Position numbers and translations under genes: made by a program. A DNA stretch of 64,000 bases from Daphnia carinata (taxonomy: Eukaryota > Arthropoda > Branchiopoda > Diplostraca > Daphniidae). The stretch spans positions 7,906,424 to 7,970,423 of the forward strand of contig NC_081334.1 in NCBI RefSeq assembly GCF_022539665.2, read 5' to 3'. Shown in pieces: positions 28,073 through 37,887 of this stretch. The notes beneath the pieces are model-generated. The model saw only the letters and a program-made list of their open reading frames with translations. It made no database searches and had not been told where the DNA came from. The first letter of the stretch is position 1; the number at the start of each line of letters is the position of its first letter.

Positions 28073-30613
28073 GGCCGGTGAAAAACACAATAATCCTTCA
28101 CGAGACCGTGAAAGATGAAAGTGTACCTAAGGAAGTTTAGGTGCTGCTTAAAAGGCTTCTTCATTGTTGCCGTTAGATTAAAGGACAGTTCAACACCTTC
28201 AATCGTTCACCCTTATTCATCGATAATATCTTCTCATGCTTTCCAATTGGTGCGTTCACCGCGCAACAGTGTTCCCTTCTCTCATGCAAAGACACATGGT
28301 AGTATTAATTTGGTTTGTGTGATCATTATTCGAATGCCTGGTATATGCGGTTAGATTGGCGCTGCGATCGCTTGAGGTGGCCCCACCTACTTAATATTTG
28401 CCTGGGCAGTTCAAACTCCTACATCACATTCTGGCGATCAAACTGCTATTCTGGCGCTCATATTTTTGTTTTGCTAAAGTAACTATATCTGTCTGTGAAT
28501 TTTGAGGGTTTGCAGGGTTCAGTGAATTTCTCTCTAAAAATATCTCTCTTACATCATCCTCAGCTAGTACCAAGAACCTCCCATGATGAAAAAAATTGTG
28601 TGACACATGTCTTCGATATACCCAGCGGCTTTATATAAATTATTTGAACGGCGGCGGCTTATATAGCATTTGAATGTAATTAAAACATAGAATGAATAAT
28701 AAACGACAAAAGAATACTGGAAATTGAATATTCAATTTCAAAAACTTTATTTTTTATTGGGATTTGCGGTGAAATAATATAGGCACTATTTTGCGGAGGA
28801 GCCTCGGCTTATATGCATTTTCCTTTTTAAAATACATATGGTGTTAACTCTTTACTTAAATGGTTCACAAAACCTTTTTTTCTTATGCTATTTTAATTAA
28901 AATTACAGCAGAACATGAAGTTTATTGTATTTAGTAGAGTTCATTTAACAATATACTCTTATTTATTACTTATATTGCTCTTTATGTGGTCATAACAAAC
29001 TTTTTCAATTGCACAAATGTTTTACTATTTCCTACTACTATCCTTACATAATATACAGCTCTTACATATTCTGATTTTGCTCTAATAGTATTTTATTAAT
29101 TATTTATTAAATACCATGAAATAACATGTCCAGTTACGGAGAAGGTGCAATACGTTAGTCCATAGGCATTTTTTTAGGTGGTATGATTGAAATCGGTCTC
29201 CTCTTTCACTTATTGTAGTGCTCGACCTCCATCTTATTAAAAGAGTTATTGTTTGTGTTTTTAATTATTTCTTTGGTTGCCCTTGTTAGTTTATTAACGT
29301 TAGCGATTAGTTTTTGCAACCCACACATTGTTTTCGTCGTTCGTGTGAAAAACAGCCGCCGTAATAATTTATTGAATAAAGAATGGTAAACCCCAAAATT
29401 TACATTATCTAACACTTTTACTTGATTTTATATATTTCTTTGAAACAGTCAAATGTTTTTGTGATACTTTAAAACGCACGAGTCTTACTTTCATGGAGGG
29501 ATCTCCTAAAGCACTCCTTAGCATATCATCAACAATTTCTTGGATTGAATTATTGGATTATTGGCATGTTCCTCCACAATTTTCCAGCCTCTTGTGGCCT
29601 TCCTCAGTAATTCTCGACGGTATGATTGATGCGCTGGGGAGGCTAAGAGCCTTTTAGGAGGTTCCCAGGAAGGAGATTCGCCGTGTGTGTGGTTTAACAA
29701 CTTCTACCCGAAAGAATATTCGTACTTCCTCTTTATCTCTTTCTGTCCGTTTATTCTTTACTCAAGCTGGGTAAATGAAGCTGCTAGGAGTTTAATGGCT
29801 TTTTATCATCATTTGTAATCATTTAAGTGCGCATCTAATCCATTTTCTAATACAGTGTCTGCTCCTTCCCCCATCTATCCCTACTATTCGAGTAACCTCA
29901 CGTGCCATGATACCCCTTCCGGTGGTTGGATGTCTCCTTCTTCCTATCGGTCTTTTCTACACAGTCCTATCCTGGTGATCTTAAACACTGTAAATCTCCG
30001 TTTTTCAACATGTATCGAATCTCCGTTTTACGAATTGACCCATGTACTTTTTTCTCGTTCCATATACAAATAGCCTTAGTTATTTTTTTTACTTCATAAT
30101 TTTGTTTTCTTGTCTTGCCAGATTTTTTAAAATAGCTTTAAAGCCCTTTTTTGAAGCATTAAAATTAATTGCGCCTAAAATATTTAATTTAAAATTATGT
30201 ACTTTAGAAGGATAATAAATTACTATATGATAATCAGACTTGCCGTGATCGCGATCAAAAATTGATCGCCGATCCGATCTTTGATCAAAAAATTGATCTG
30301 CGATCCGATCTTTTGAAAAAGATCGGAGATCGGATCGGCGATCCCAAAAAATTGATCGCGATCCGATTTTTTTTAGCGATCGAACTTTTCGCCATCTAGC
30401 TGTAGATTTTGCAGTCGCATGGTTCTATTTCACTGTTATTTTTGCGAATGGCAATTGAGGGAAACTGTTTAGTGTTCACCCTCAATGGCCGCCAGTGACA
30501 GTTGACAATTGACTGTCGCTGTGACAGCCAATGCTACATTCGTGAAACAGTGTAAATTTTTAGCGTTAGATGTCGCACAAAAATGATCGGTAAAAATGAT
30601 CGGCAAAATTGGT

Positions 30614-30786
30614 AGCCGGAGAAATAGGACCTGGATATATAGGACCCGGAGATTTAGGACCTACAAATAGGACCTGGAGAAATAGGACCTGGAGAAATAG
30701 GACCCAATCTTCAAACATTTTTTGAAGGGTCCTATTTCTCCCTATTGAGGGTCCTTTTTCTCCAGCCTTGAGGTCCTATTTCTCCA
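30614..30786. repeat. Left terminal array of AAATAGGACC units
   Basis: About six units like GGAGAAATAGGACC are followed by about three in reverse orientation (GGTCCTATTTCTCC), separated by a near-palindrome around 30712-30730. Clustered subterminal repeats in DNA transposons usually serve as transposase binding sites; applying that here is inference. Confidence 0.85.
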
Positions 30787-31265
30787 TCTTAAAAAAATTA
30801 AATGTGTAATGGGCTTAATATTCCGATATGTTGAAAAAAAAAACCGAACGGCTTATATTGGTTTCTGCACTTCAAACACCGTTATCAATATGACGCCTTT
30901 TCACTGCATTATAACTTTTTTAAAACAATTTACATTCATAATATTTTTGCAGGATTATATGCTTTTTCTATTGCTTTTTAGAGCTCATTTAATAGAAAAG
31001 TAATTTTGTTTATACAGTATTTGGATTTTCGCATTTCACATTTTCTTACTGGTGTTTTCAGGCCTACCATCACCCGCCCTTTACTAGGGTCGCTATTCAC
31101 TTTTTTTTTCTTCGTGCCTCAATGAGGATTCTTGGGAGGGCACATAAGTATCTCTTAATACACAGATAACTAAGAAAATTATTATATAAAAATAATTTAA
31201 GAAACGTTAATTTCATAATAAAACACTGTTTGCCCTTGCGCAAAATATTGTTTTTTACGATATAT

Positions 31266-31595
31266 ATGGCAACGGTTACTACAAGCAGACGACTGTTTCA
31301 AGCTCGAATCGTTGAATCGTTGAAGTTGCTTATTGTAAGCGGTGTTTGTTTGACAGGTAAGTGGCTAGTTTCAGTAAAATAAAAAATTTTCTATTACCTA
31401 GGTTTGGCAGTTTTGGTACATTTCAAATTCCTGTTGGCATTAGCACCACAGAAGAAAAAAATTTACTTGGAAGGAAAGGTATTTAAAGTGTAGACATAAT
31501 TTTATTAGTTGCAGTTGGAAATTTGACACACATTACTAATCCGAAATGTTTCTTAGGTGGTTACTTTCAAGGAGAATCATGAAACTAGAGCATGA
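31266..31595 (+). CDS. Small three-exon open frame inside the composite element
   Basis: Exons 31266-31356, 31402-31478 and 31557-31595 join with matching phases (1, 0) into 68 codons plus stop. The introns have GT-AG ends; the first is only 45 bp, the second 78 bp. The predicted peptide starts MATVTTSRRLFQARIVESLK, has one hydrophobic segment (about residues 20-44) and then a basic turn PQKKK. A single-pass membrane or mitochondrial small protein would fit that layout, but I do not recognise it. The frame is unbroken, unlike the neighbouring JADE fragment. It may be a captured host gene or a chance arrangement. Confidence 0.35.
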
Positions 31596-32159
31596 TTTAC
31601 CATGAACCATTTGGGAACCAACTTGTTAGCTGCCTTATAGCTATCATCCTTCTGGTAATCTAGATTTTCACAGATTTTTTGTTCGTGAAATTTATGTAAT
31701 CATTTTTCTTATCGTTCAGATGAAATAACAGCATTACAGCTGTTAGTTACGTCAAGACATTAATCTCAAGATGCAAGTACTGAGCTTTAACGGATTTCAA
31801 TTTACAGAAGCAAGACATCCAATTCTGTTGTTGAGGAGAAAACCAACTACACACCCAGCTATGAATGGACACATATGTGTAATTGAATCTAAATTAATTT
31901 TATTTTTATGGTTTAAAGGCTTTTCGTTCTAATCTTCCTGCTAGATAGTATCTGAGAGCCATTCTTTAATTATCATTTCACTTAGATGCATTTTCAACTA
32001 GTAACTACATTAATTTATTATCGTCTTAGGTAGCAAACCGAAATCGGTACCATCGCTGAGCAGTGCCCAAGAAAATGTCCAGGAGCACGTAACACTATTC
32101 CTTATTATTGATTTCCATGATATCAATATTGGATATGGATCACGGGATCTCATGTTGAA

Positions 32160-33437
32160 GGCGAGGGGGAGGAGAACACCCAATCCGTTAGAAAGCTGAA
32201 AAAAGAAATGACCGTCGAAGAAAGGCACTTAATCCGTGCCCAAAAGTATAGGATACATAAACATTTTTACGTTTTGCGTTTAATTATTTAGAGTTACTTG
32301 TGTGTGAAAAGGCTACAACTCATCGAATCGGACTTTTATAAGCATGCCAGCATTAATGAAACGGCGCGGACGCTAGATCTTGATCTCGATGTCGTTGTCG
32401 TTGATCAAATTTTCAACTTTTGGGTTCTTAAACGAAAGGTGTGTGCTCCCAAATTCATGTGTCTCTACTACAAGCAATCAATTTTCTTTTTTAAAATTTC
32501 CAGTCCAACCGAGACAGACCATTGCTACCGCCCAAAACCACTGAAACGGAAAGATTAAGTCAGCAACAACAGCAAGATATGGAACGTATGAAATTGTTTG
32601 TACAGCTACGACAAGACCTAGAGAGGGTATGAACATACTTCTCATTAACTTTATTATTTTGTCTCGTTAAATGCAGAGTTGTCAGTAAAAACTGTTCTTC
32701 GCTGTAGGTTCGAAATTTGTGTTACATGGTCAGCCGAAGAGAGAAATTATCACGATCGTATTTTCGATTGCGAGAACAAACCTTCCACAAGCAACAGCGA
32801 TTTTGTCTCTGTCTGATCTACAAAAAACTATCACCCCAGCAGAACTGACGCCAATCATGGCTCCAATGTCTATGACCTTGTATATTTACGTGGGGAAACG
32901 ATCCAAAAAGAAGGCTTTGAACAAGTCATTCAACTCATAGCAGGCGTACAGTCGAACATCCCCGCAATGAAAAAGGTTTGGCTTTTCCGTAATTATCGAT
33001 GACAAGGAAACAGTTCTCAATCTGTGTGCGTTGAATCTATTTGGTTGCAGGATAAAAATGGAATCGTTGGTCGTCCCAATCATTTAAAGGAAGACAACCC
33101 ATACAAACGCACGTACATGAATGGGGACGAAAGTCGTTGATTCCGCTCGCTATCTTCCATCAGTGCCGAATCGGCTGCCTCTGATACTGAAACAAACAGT
33201 AGATGGAAGAGACCGGTATTTCAAATCATCTTCCTGTTCGAGTTTCTACGCCGATCACAATTTCCCATTTTTTATTCTTTCCGTCCAGGTGAGAACACCT
33301 TCGCAAACATCAATTACCTCGGTCGACAGCGATTTCGATGTAGCCATTACACAGCTTGGTTCCAAAAAAGCCAGTTCGAAAACTAGTGATAGAGCTGGCA
33401 AGTTCATTTACACCGACAGTGAAGAAGAAGCGGGACC
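32160..33437 (+). pseudogene. JADE-family (PHD-finger protein) gene fragment, introns retained
   Basis: Exon-like blocks lie at about 32160-32250, 32312-32438, 32504-32626, 32708-32975, 33051-33215 and 33289-33437. Most are joined by good GT-AG sites. They encode the conserved region following the PHD fingers of JADE proteins: FYKHASINETARTLDLDLDV, then VDQIFNFWVLKRK, then FVQLRQDLERVRNLCYMVSR. JADE proteins are scaffolds of the HBO1 histone acetyltransferase complex (family knowledge). The copy is broken: the frame shifts at least twice at about 32785-32850 and a TGA interrupts the block at about 33140. The PHD fingers and N-terminus are not visible. Retained introns show copying at DNA level, not through mRNA. 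An AATAAA follows at about 33497. Confidence 0.75.
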
Positions 33438-33571
33438 TTTTAGGCTTTTGATGTTACCTGCTAAATTTTTGTTTAATTGTTTGTATTTTGTAAAAATAAA
33501 TGTAAATCAATTACCAAAAATTTATGGTTTTATTTTAATTTAAACAAATTTTCTTGCGTCCTTTGGCTGCC

Positions 33572-33840
33572 GCGATCCGGACATTCCGCGGATGTTCCAA
33601 TACGTACGTTCACTGAACGTACGGATTTGCCATCCTGCAGACGTCCAACTAAGGACGTCCGTAGTACTCCCAAATAAGGACGTTACCAGGACTTCCAATT
33701 AATTACGTCCGTAGGACGTCCTCCAGTGGACGTCCCTAAAACCGGACATTAGGACATCCTGGTGACGTACATCTGCCGTCAGAATAGGACGTCCCGATCG
33801 GCCAGCCAGGACGTAGATGGGATGTCCCTGGGACGGACAA
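33572..33840. repeat. GGACGTCC-type palindrome cluster
   Basis: About 270 bp with many copies of ACGT-centred motifs (GGACGT, GACGTCC, ACGTACG) in both orientations. It is clearly denser than anywhere else in the window. It may be the remains of another short mobile element nested in the composite element. I could not find paired termini. Confidence 0.55.
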
Positions 33841-33938
33841 AGGCTAGTAGGGTATGTATGTGCTATAATCTTTTTGTTTAAGGAAGGCAAGCCAGCATAT
33901 GCCATCCAATTTCAGGGGAAAAGCAGGACTCTGATAAA

Positions 33939-34347
33939 ATGAAAACTCAACTTAAACGGAAGTTAGATAAGTTGGAGAAGAAGAAACTAAACAAACAAAG
34001 GAAAAATAACAGATGCCAAGGTAAACTTTGATTTCGACAAAAAAAAATAGACCTTCAACTAATTTTACTTTTCTGTATTTTAACAGATAAAAGAATACTA
34101 AGCGCAATAGGTTAAAAAAAATGTGGAATTGATTGCGAGCTTGATAAACCAATTAGGAAAGAGAATAAAATCAACATCACAAACGAGAAAGAAGTTGGTT
34201 GAACGCATCGAAGAACAAGAAAAGAGAAAGGAACAACAACAGAAAAGGGATAAATCAACATTAAGAAAACGAAAAATGAAAGGAAAGCATAAACTGAATA
34301 AACTAGCGAAAAAAAAACAAACTTATCGTATGAATTGCCGATATTGA
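33939..34347 (+). pseudogene. Lysine-rich coiled-coil gene fragment
   Basis: A block from 33939 to about 34019 (MKTQLKRKLDKLEKKKLNKQ) ends at CCAAG|GTAAAC. A second block at 34123-34347 reads RKKLVERIEEQEKRKEQQQK and ends in a basic run. An acceptor TTTTAACAG lies near 34086, but stops prevent a clean join, so the fragment is probably broken. The style resembles the basic C-termini of nucleolar proteins such as SURF6; that resemblance is weak. It lies near the right end of the composite element. Confidence 0.35.
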
Positions 34348-34915
34348 CATGGATGAGCTGCCTCGTGTTCCATTATTTACAAGCCGTGCCATGATAGTTT
34401 TGTATAACAATACACTGGCATGCCTTCCATGATCCGAGCGGAACTCATTATTTTCGTTCTTGCCACGTAGGTCTCTATTTATGGTTTTGCGGCATATATT
34501 TTTTTTATTAAAAAATGTGCTTGTCTTAAATAATATATATATAATTTTTTTATTATTTATCAGTGTATTAAGGAGTACTTAGGGGAAAGCATGCCCCTCG
34601 TCTCCGGGAATTCGCATGGAATAAGGATATCAGCCAGGGGGGAGGGCGATACTAGGACTGGAAACGCCACTAACGAAAGGTCAAGGGCAAAAAATCAAAC
34701 ACTGTGTAAAAATAAACATAACTTTTATACATGAGCTGTGTAAAGCAATAGATAATGCGTGTAATCGTGCAAAAAAAATACAAATATGAATTCAAACAAA
34801 GAAGTTATGATGGACTGATTACACGAGCAATTGATAACGTGGTTTGGAGTGCGGAAAACTACATAAGCCGTCCGGTTCTTCCTTTATAACAGCGGGCTTT
34901 AGGGCTATTTCCCAA

Positions 34916-35086
34916 GGAGAAATAGGACCATTACTTTGGAGAAATAGGACCCTTATGAGGGAGAAATAGGACCCTTCAAAATATGATTGATGATTGGGTC
35001 CTAATTCTCCGGGTCCTATTTCTCCAGGTCCTATTTTGGGGTCCTAAATCTCCGGGTCCTATTTCTCCAGGTCCTATTTCTCCGGC
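34916..35086. repeat. Right terminal array of AAATAGGACC units
   Basis: About three forward units (GGAGAAATAGGACC) are followed by about six reverse units (GGTCCTATTTCTCC), the mirror of the left array at 30614-30786. The array runs to the right terminus of the composite element. Confidence 0.85.
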
Positions 35087-35176
35087 AATCGGCAAAATTT
35101 GATCGCCGATCCGATCAAACTCAAAAAGATCGGATCGGAGATCGAGATCGGAAAATTGATCGGCGCGGCAAGTCTG

Positions 35177-35814
35177 ATGATAAGAAACTAGTCTAAATTT
35201 TAACCTTATCGTAATAGATTTAGGGGTGCCAGTAATCAAACAAATATAGGCTGATATTGGAAAAAGGAAGTAAAAACGAAAAGATTTTTCAAAGTCGCTG
35301 TTTATTTAAATTAGATTTCTTAAGACATTGAACAGATTGCCGGTGTTTTTCAATAACCTGGAAAAGATATTGACGTTGGTTTTCATTTGTTGTAAAATCT
35401 ATAAAATCGACAACAAGCTTCACGCTTCGCTCAGCGCAATTTCGAGTTGGTTTGCGAACTTTTTCACCGTCTGGTAGTCGGTCATTAGTTCCCAATATTC
35501 AATCTGAAGATGCATCCAGTCTTGCTTATTTTCAAGTTTCCGTCGCTTGAAAACTAACCAAGAATTCGGGCCTATCAACGAAATCAAATTATCTAAGATT
35601 CCAATTTAGGAAATATTGGTTGTGATATCGAAAATTCAGCTGGCCGTAATATTGTATAGTTTTTTCGCCATTAAACTACGTAAACATTTTGGAAGATCTT
35701 CGTTGATATAGAGAGCACAACTAATTCTTCGGTAAGATACCTAATGATACGTACTTTAGTCAAAACCATTTTAGAGTCGAGCTCAAAAATAATAATAATT
35801 CTTACCATAGATGC
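35177..35814. other. Sequence between the split MITE and the transposase-like remnant
   Basis: I see no gene and no left terminus of the downstream element here. Minus-strand frames such as 35289-35495 are short and unrecognised. This stretch may be the decayed 3' part of the transposase-bearing element. Confidence 0.3.
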
Positions 35815-37470
35815 CTTTCAATAGAATTTCTCACAGCATCGGCAACCTCAGGGTCTTAATCACGATACCAGCCCATCTTGCCATAAAAATGGAAATAGTC
35901 TGTAGTAGCAAACACAGCAATGCGAGAGCGAAGATAAAAGGTAGAATAAAAGAGTCCAATAAACGTTTCCAGTCGGTGAACTGATCTTCGATCCTCAGCG
36001 TCCATTGGAATTCTGTTTGACAGCAATTCCATCTTGAGAAGATAGATTGATTTGCTCATAAAGCGCGCATGATGAAAGGCACCGGGTTTTTTAAAAGAAA
36101 ATTTCTTATTTCCTGGCAGTTGTCCACCCAACCAGATTAAACTTAATTCGGCCAATTCTTTATAGTCCGCTCTCGGAAAAGTTCCTTTTGCACTGACAAA
36201 TTCTAACTAGGCTTTGCTGGCCTTTGCTTGCATCCAAAGTTCAGAAGTTTCGTCACTTGGCCATGCAAATACTTCTATAAATCGGAATATATTGAGCAAT
36301 CCTATTCAAAATTAATAATATTAAGCAACAAATTCTTACCGAGATCGCTTGTGTCATGATAAACGTCACCCCATAAGGTATTGAACCACTTAAATAAAAT
36401 ATCTTCAGGACCTGTCCGATCTCCAAATAGCGATTTAAATGCATGTTTTATTTGAAGTTCCATCATATGATGACGACAAGCCAACCACAGCAATCTCTGC
36501 TTGAGTTCTTGCTGAATTAGAATTGCACAACCAGCACGGACACCAGTGTTGCTAGCGGTTGTATCAAAGCAAAATCCAACTAGAGAATCTTTAACTTGCC
36601 ACTCTTCACTCATAGCAATAGCAGCTTGCATTTGAGAAACTCCAGTTGAATTTTCCATTGTTGGGATTCCATTAAGCTTAGGACTAGTCACGCATAAACT
36701 TATGTTTAAAGTTAAAGAAAAACCATGACAAGTTATGTTTACCCATTTGATGAACCACTTACGAGTAGCACTACTCTTTCTTTTTTCTTTCCCGGTAAGA
36801 ATTCGATAAGTTTTAAATCCCAGTGTAAAATCGGGAACCTGGGTTTGCCATTTTCCATCCAATCTGCAATAATCTGCTTTGCGTTACGTTCTCGTGCTGA
36901 ATTTCTATGCCGCCAAACTGATGCCACAGATAATGGAAAGTCGTCAACTGAACCACCATTTGTACAGATTATGCTTGATTGCACTAGAAGCTGCTTTCGA
37001 ACAGACAATCCACAGCGGTCAGACACTGGAGTAGAAACTCTTTATAGATTATTTGACTGAATTTCAATGGGGATAGTTGGTGACTTTTTTTTCTTTTTTT
37101 TGTCCGGCGTATTGAATATGTCTTCGACTTCGTCAGTCGGGTCTGAAATTTCACCTTCGCTATATTCCACTAATGATTGCGAATGTCTTCATCATTTAAA
37201 TTTGCATTCGACCTCTTTTTATTTAGTTGGAGCCTCAATTCTTTCCTGGTTTCGAAATCAACGTCTGTCTCATAAGTCCCCACCTTTGATTACTAATTTT
37301 CTCTCATTATTTTTATCAACTAGAAAAGCCCAATCTTTTTTCCGGTTACGATTACGTGACCGGTCTGTTGCTTGTAACAATCAGAAACCGAAATATCAAA
37401 GAGCGAATCAAGTTCTTTTTAAAAAGTTTCAACTCTCTGTAGCATGCTTGTTTTTATCTGTTTACTAAAA
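35815..37470 (-). pseudogene. Broken transposase-like gene of a DNA transposon
   Basis: The minus strand carries exon-like blocks: about 37470-37100 (acidic and basic N-terminal part), 37026-36750, about 36680-36320, and about 36240-35815. Motifs include VGFCFDTTASNTG, LACRHHMMELQ, KPGAFHHARFMSKSIYLLK and a terminal ERHLW. From memory, this set occurs in uncharacterised transposase-like proteins that are highly repeated in hydra, aphid and Daphnia genomes. I cannot name the superfamily safely. Stops and frame breaks (for example near 36210 and 35860) show it is not intact. The terminal array at 37703-37887 lies behind its 5' end and matches the ends of the 4.5 kb composite element, so it may represent the autonomous partner of that element. 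Confidence 0.6.
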
Positions 37471-37702
37471 TTAGTCTTAAGGTTAATCTTCTTTAAACAA
37501 CGATACCTTTTGAAGTAAGAGACAAGCTGATTTAAAAGTTGCAAATCTTTTTTAATGGGTAAGATAGTTTTTCCTCAAACTTCTTTTACTTCTTCTAGAA
37601 CCATTTTAGAAAAATTTCTCACAGTTTCGTTCTGGTTTCACGATATAAGCCGACGCTCTTACGCAATATGAAGGCTCATCGTTCCTACTGGAGCAAAGTA
37701 AA

Positions 37703-37887
37703 TGAAATAGGACTATTTCTAAGGAGAAATAGGACTAATGCCGAGGAGAAACAGGACTGATGCCATGGAGAAATAGGACTGCCCTAAAAGTTTTTAAAAG
37801 TCAGTCCTATTTCTCCCAGTCCTATTTCTCCGGTAGAAATAGGACGGGAAATTTTCAGTCCTATTTTTCCAGCCCTATTTCACCGCC
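37703..37887. repeat. Third AAATAGGAC array, probable end of the transposase-bearing element
   Basis: Units like GGAGAAATAGGACT (forward, about four) are followed by reverse units (AGTCCTATTTCTCC, about four) and an end CACCGCC at 37887. The layout matches the right array of the composite element but with GGACT in place of GGACC. The partner left end was not found between 35177 and 35815. Confidence 0.7.

Larger units (their letters stand above)
26708..30234. other. Intergenic region with minor repeats and unidentified frames
   Basis: No host gene is recognised. It holds a GC-richer block at about 27.1-27.6 kb with one open frame (listed separately) and a 12-bp minisatellite at 28025-28072. 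A minus-strand frame at 29518-29700 (60 codons) looks like decayed mobile-element coding sequence, but I cannot name it. The rest is AT-rich with nothing notable. Confidence 0.45.
30611..35088. mobile_element. Gene-fragment-carrying DNA element with GGAGAAATAGGACC arrays
   Basis: Both ends begin with GCCGGAGAAATAGGACC in inverted orientation after 2-4 extra bases. They are flanked by the 11-bp direct repeat TCGGCAAAATT (30600-30610 and 35089-35099). The ends hold arrays of the 14-mer in both orientations (30614-30786 and 34916-35086). Inverted similarity continues inward to CCGAACGGCTTAT (about 30843) versus ATAAGCCGTCCGG (about 34872). Inside are a small three-exon open frame, a JADE-like pseudogene, a GGACGTCC cluster and a lysine-rich fragment, all with introns kept. 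I see no transposase in it. The 11-bp duplication resembles Mutator-like behaviour, but the superfamily is not established. The MITE it sits in is itself repetitive, so the duplication needs checking. Confidence 0.65.
30235..35176. mobile_element. hAT-like MITE (CAGACTTGCCG family) split by a 4.5 kb insertion
   Basis: The left end CAGACTTGCCG at 30235 and its exact inverse at 35166-35176 form terminal inverted repeats. They are flanked by 8-bp repeats ATGATAAT / ATGATAAG (7 of 8 match). Both ends carry dense arrays of GATCG-type palindromes; the left array ends at a GCCATCTA motif near 30391. Without the insertion at 30611-35088 the element would be about 450 bp, like its relatives at 45286 and 55866. 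An 8-bp duplication with a CAG start fits the hAT superfamily (known trait). No transposase is encoded, so it is non-autonomous. Confidence 0.8.

Noticed and set aside
28619-28830. Repeated CGGCTTATAT words resembling those inside the array elements
   Set aside because: The words are in direct rather than inverted orientation, with no termini or target duplication; too little to call an element.
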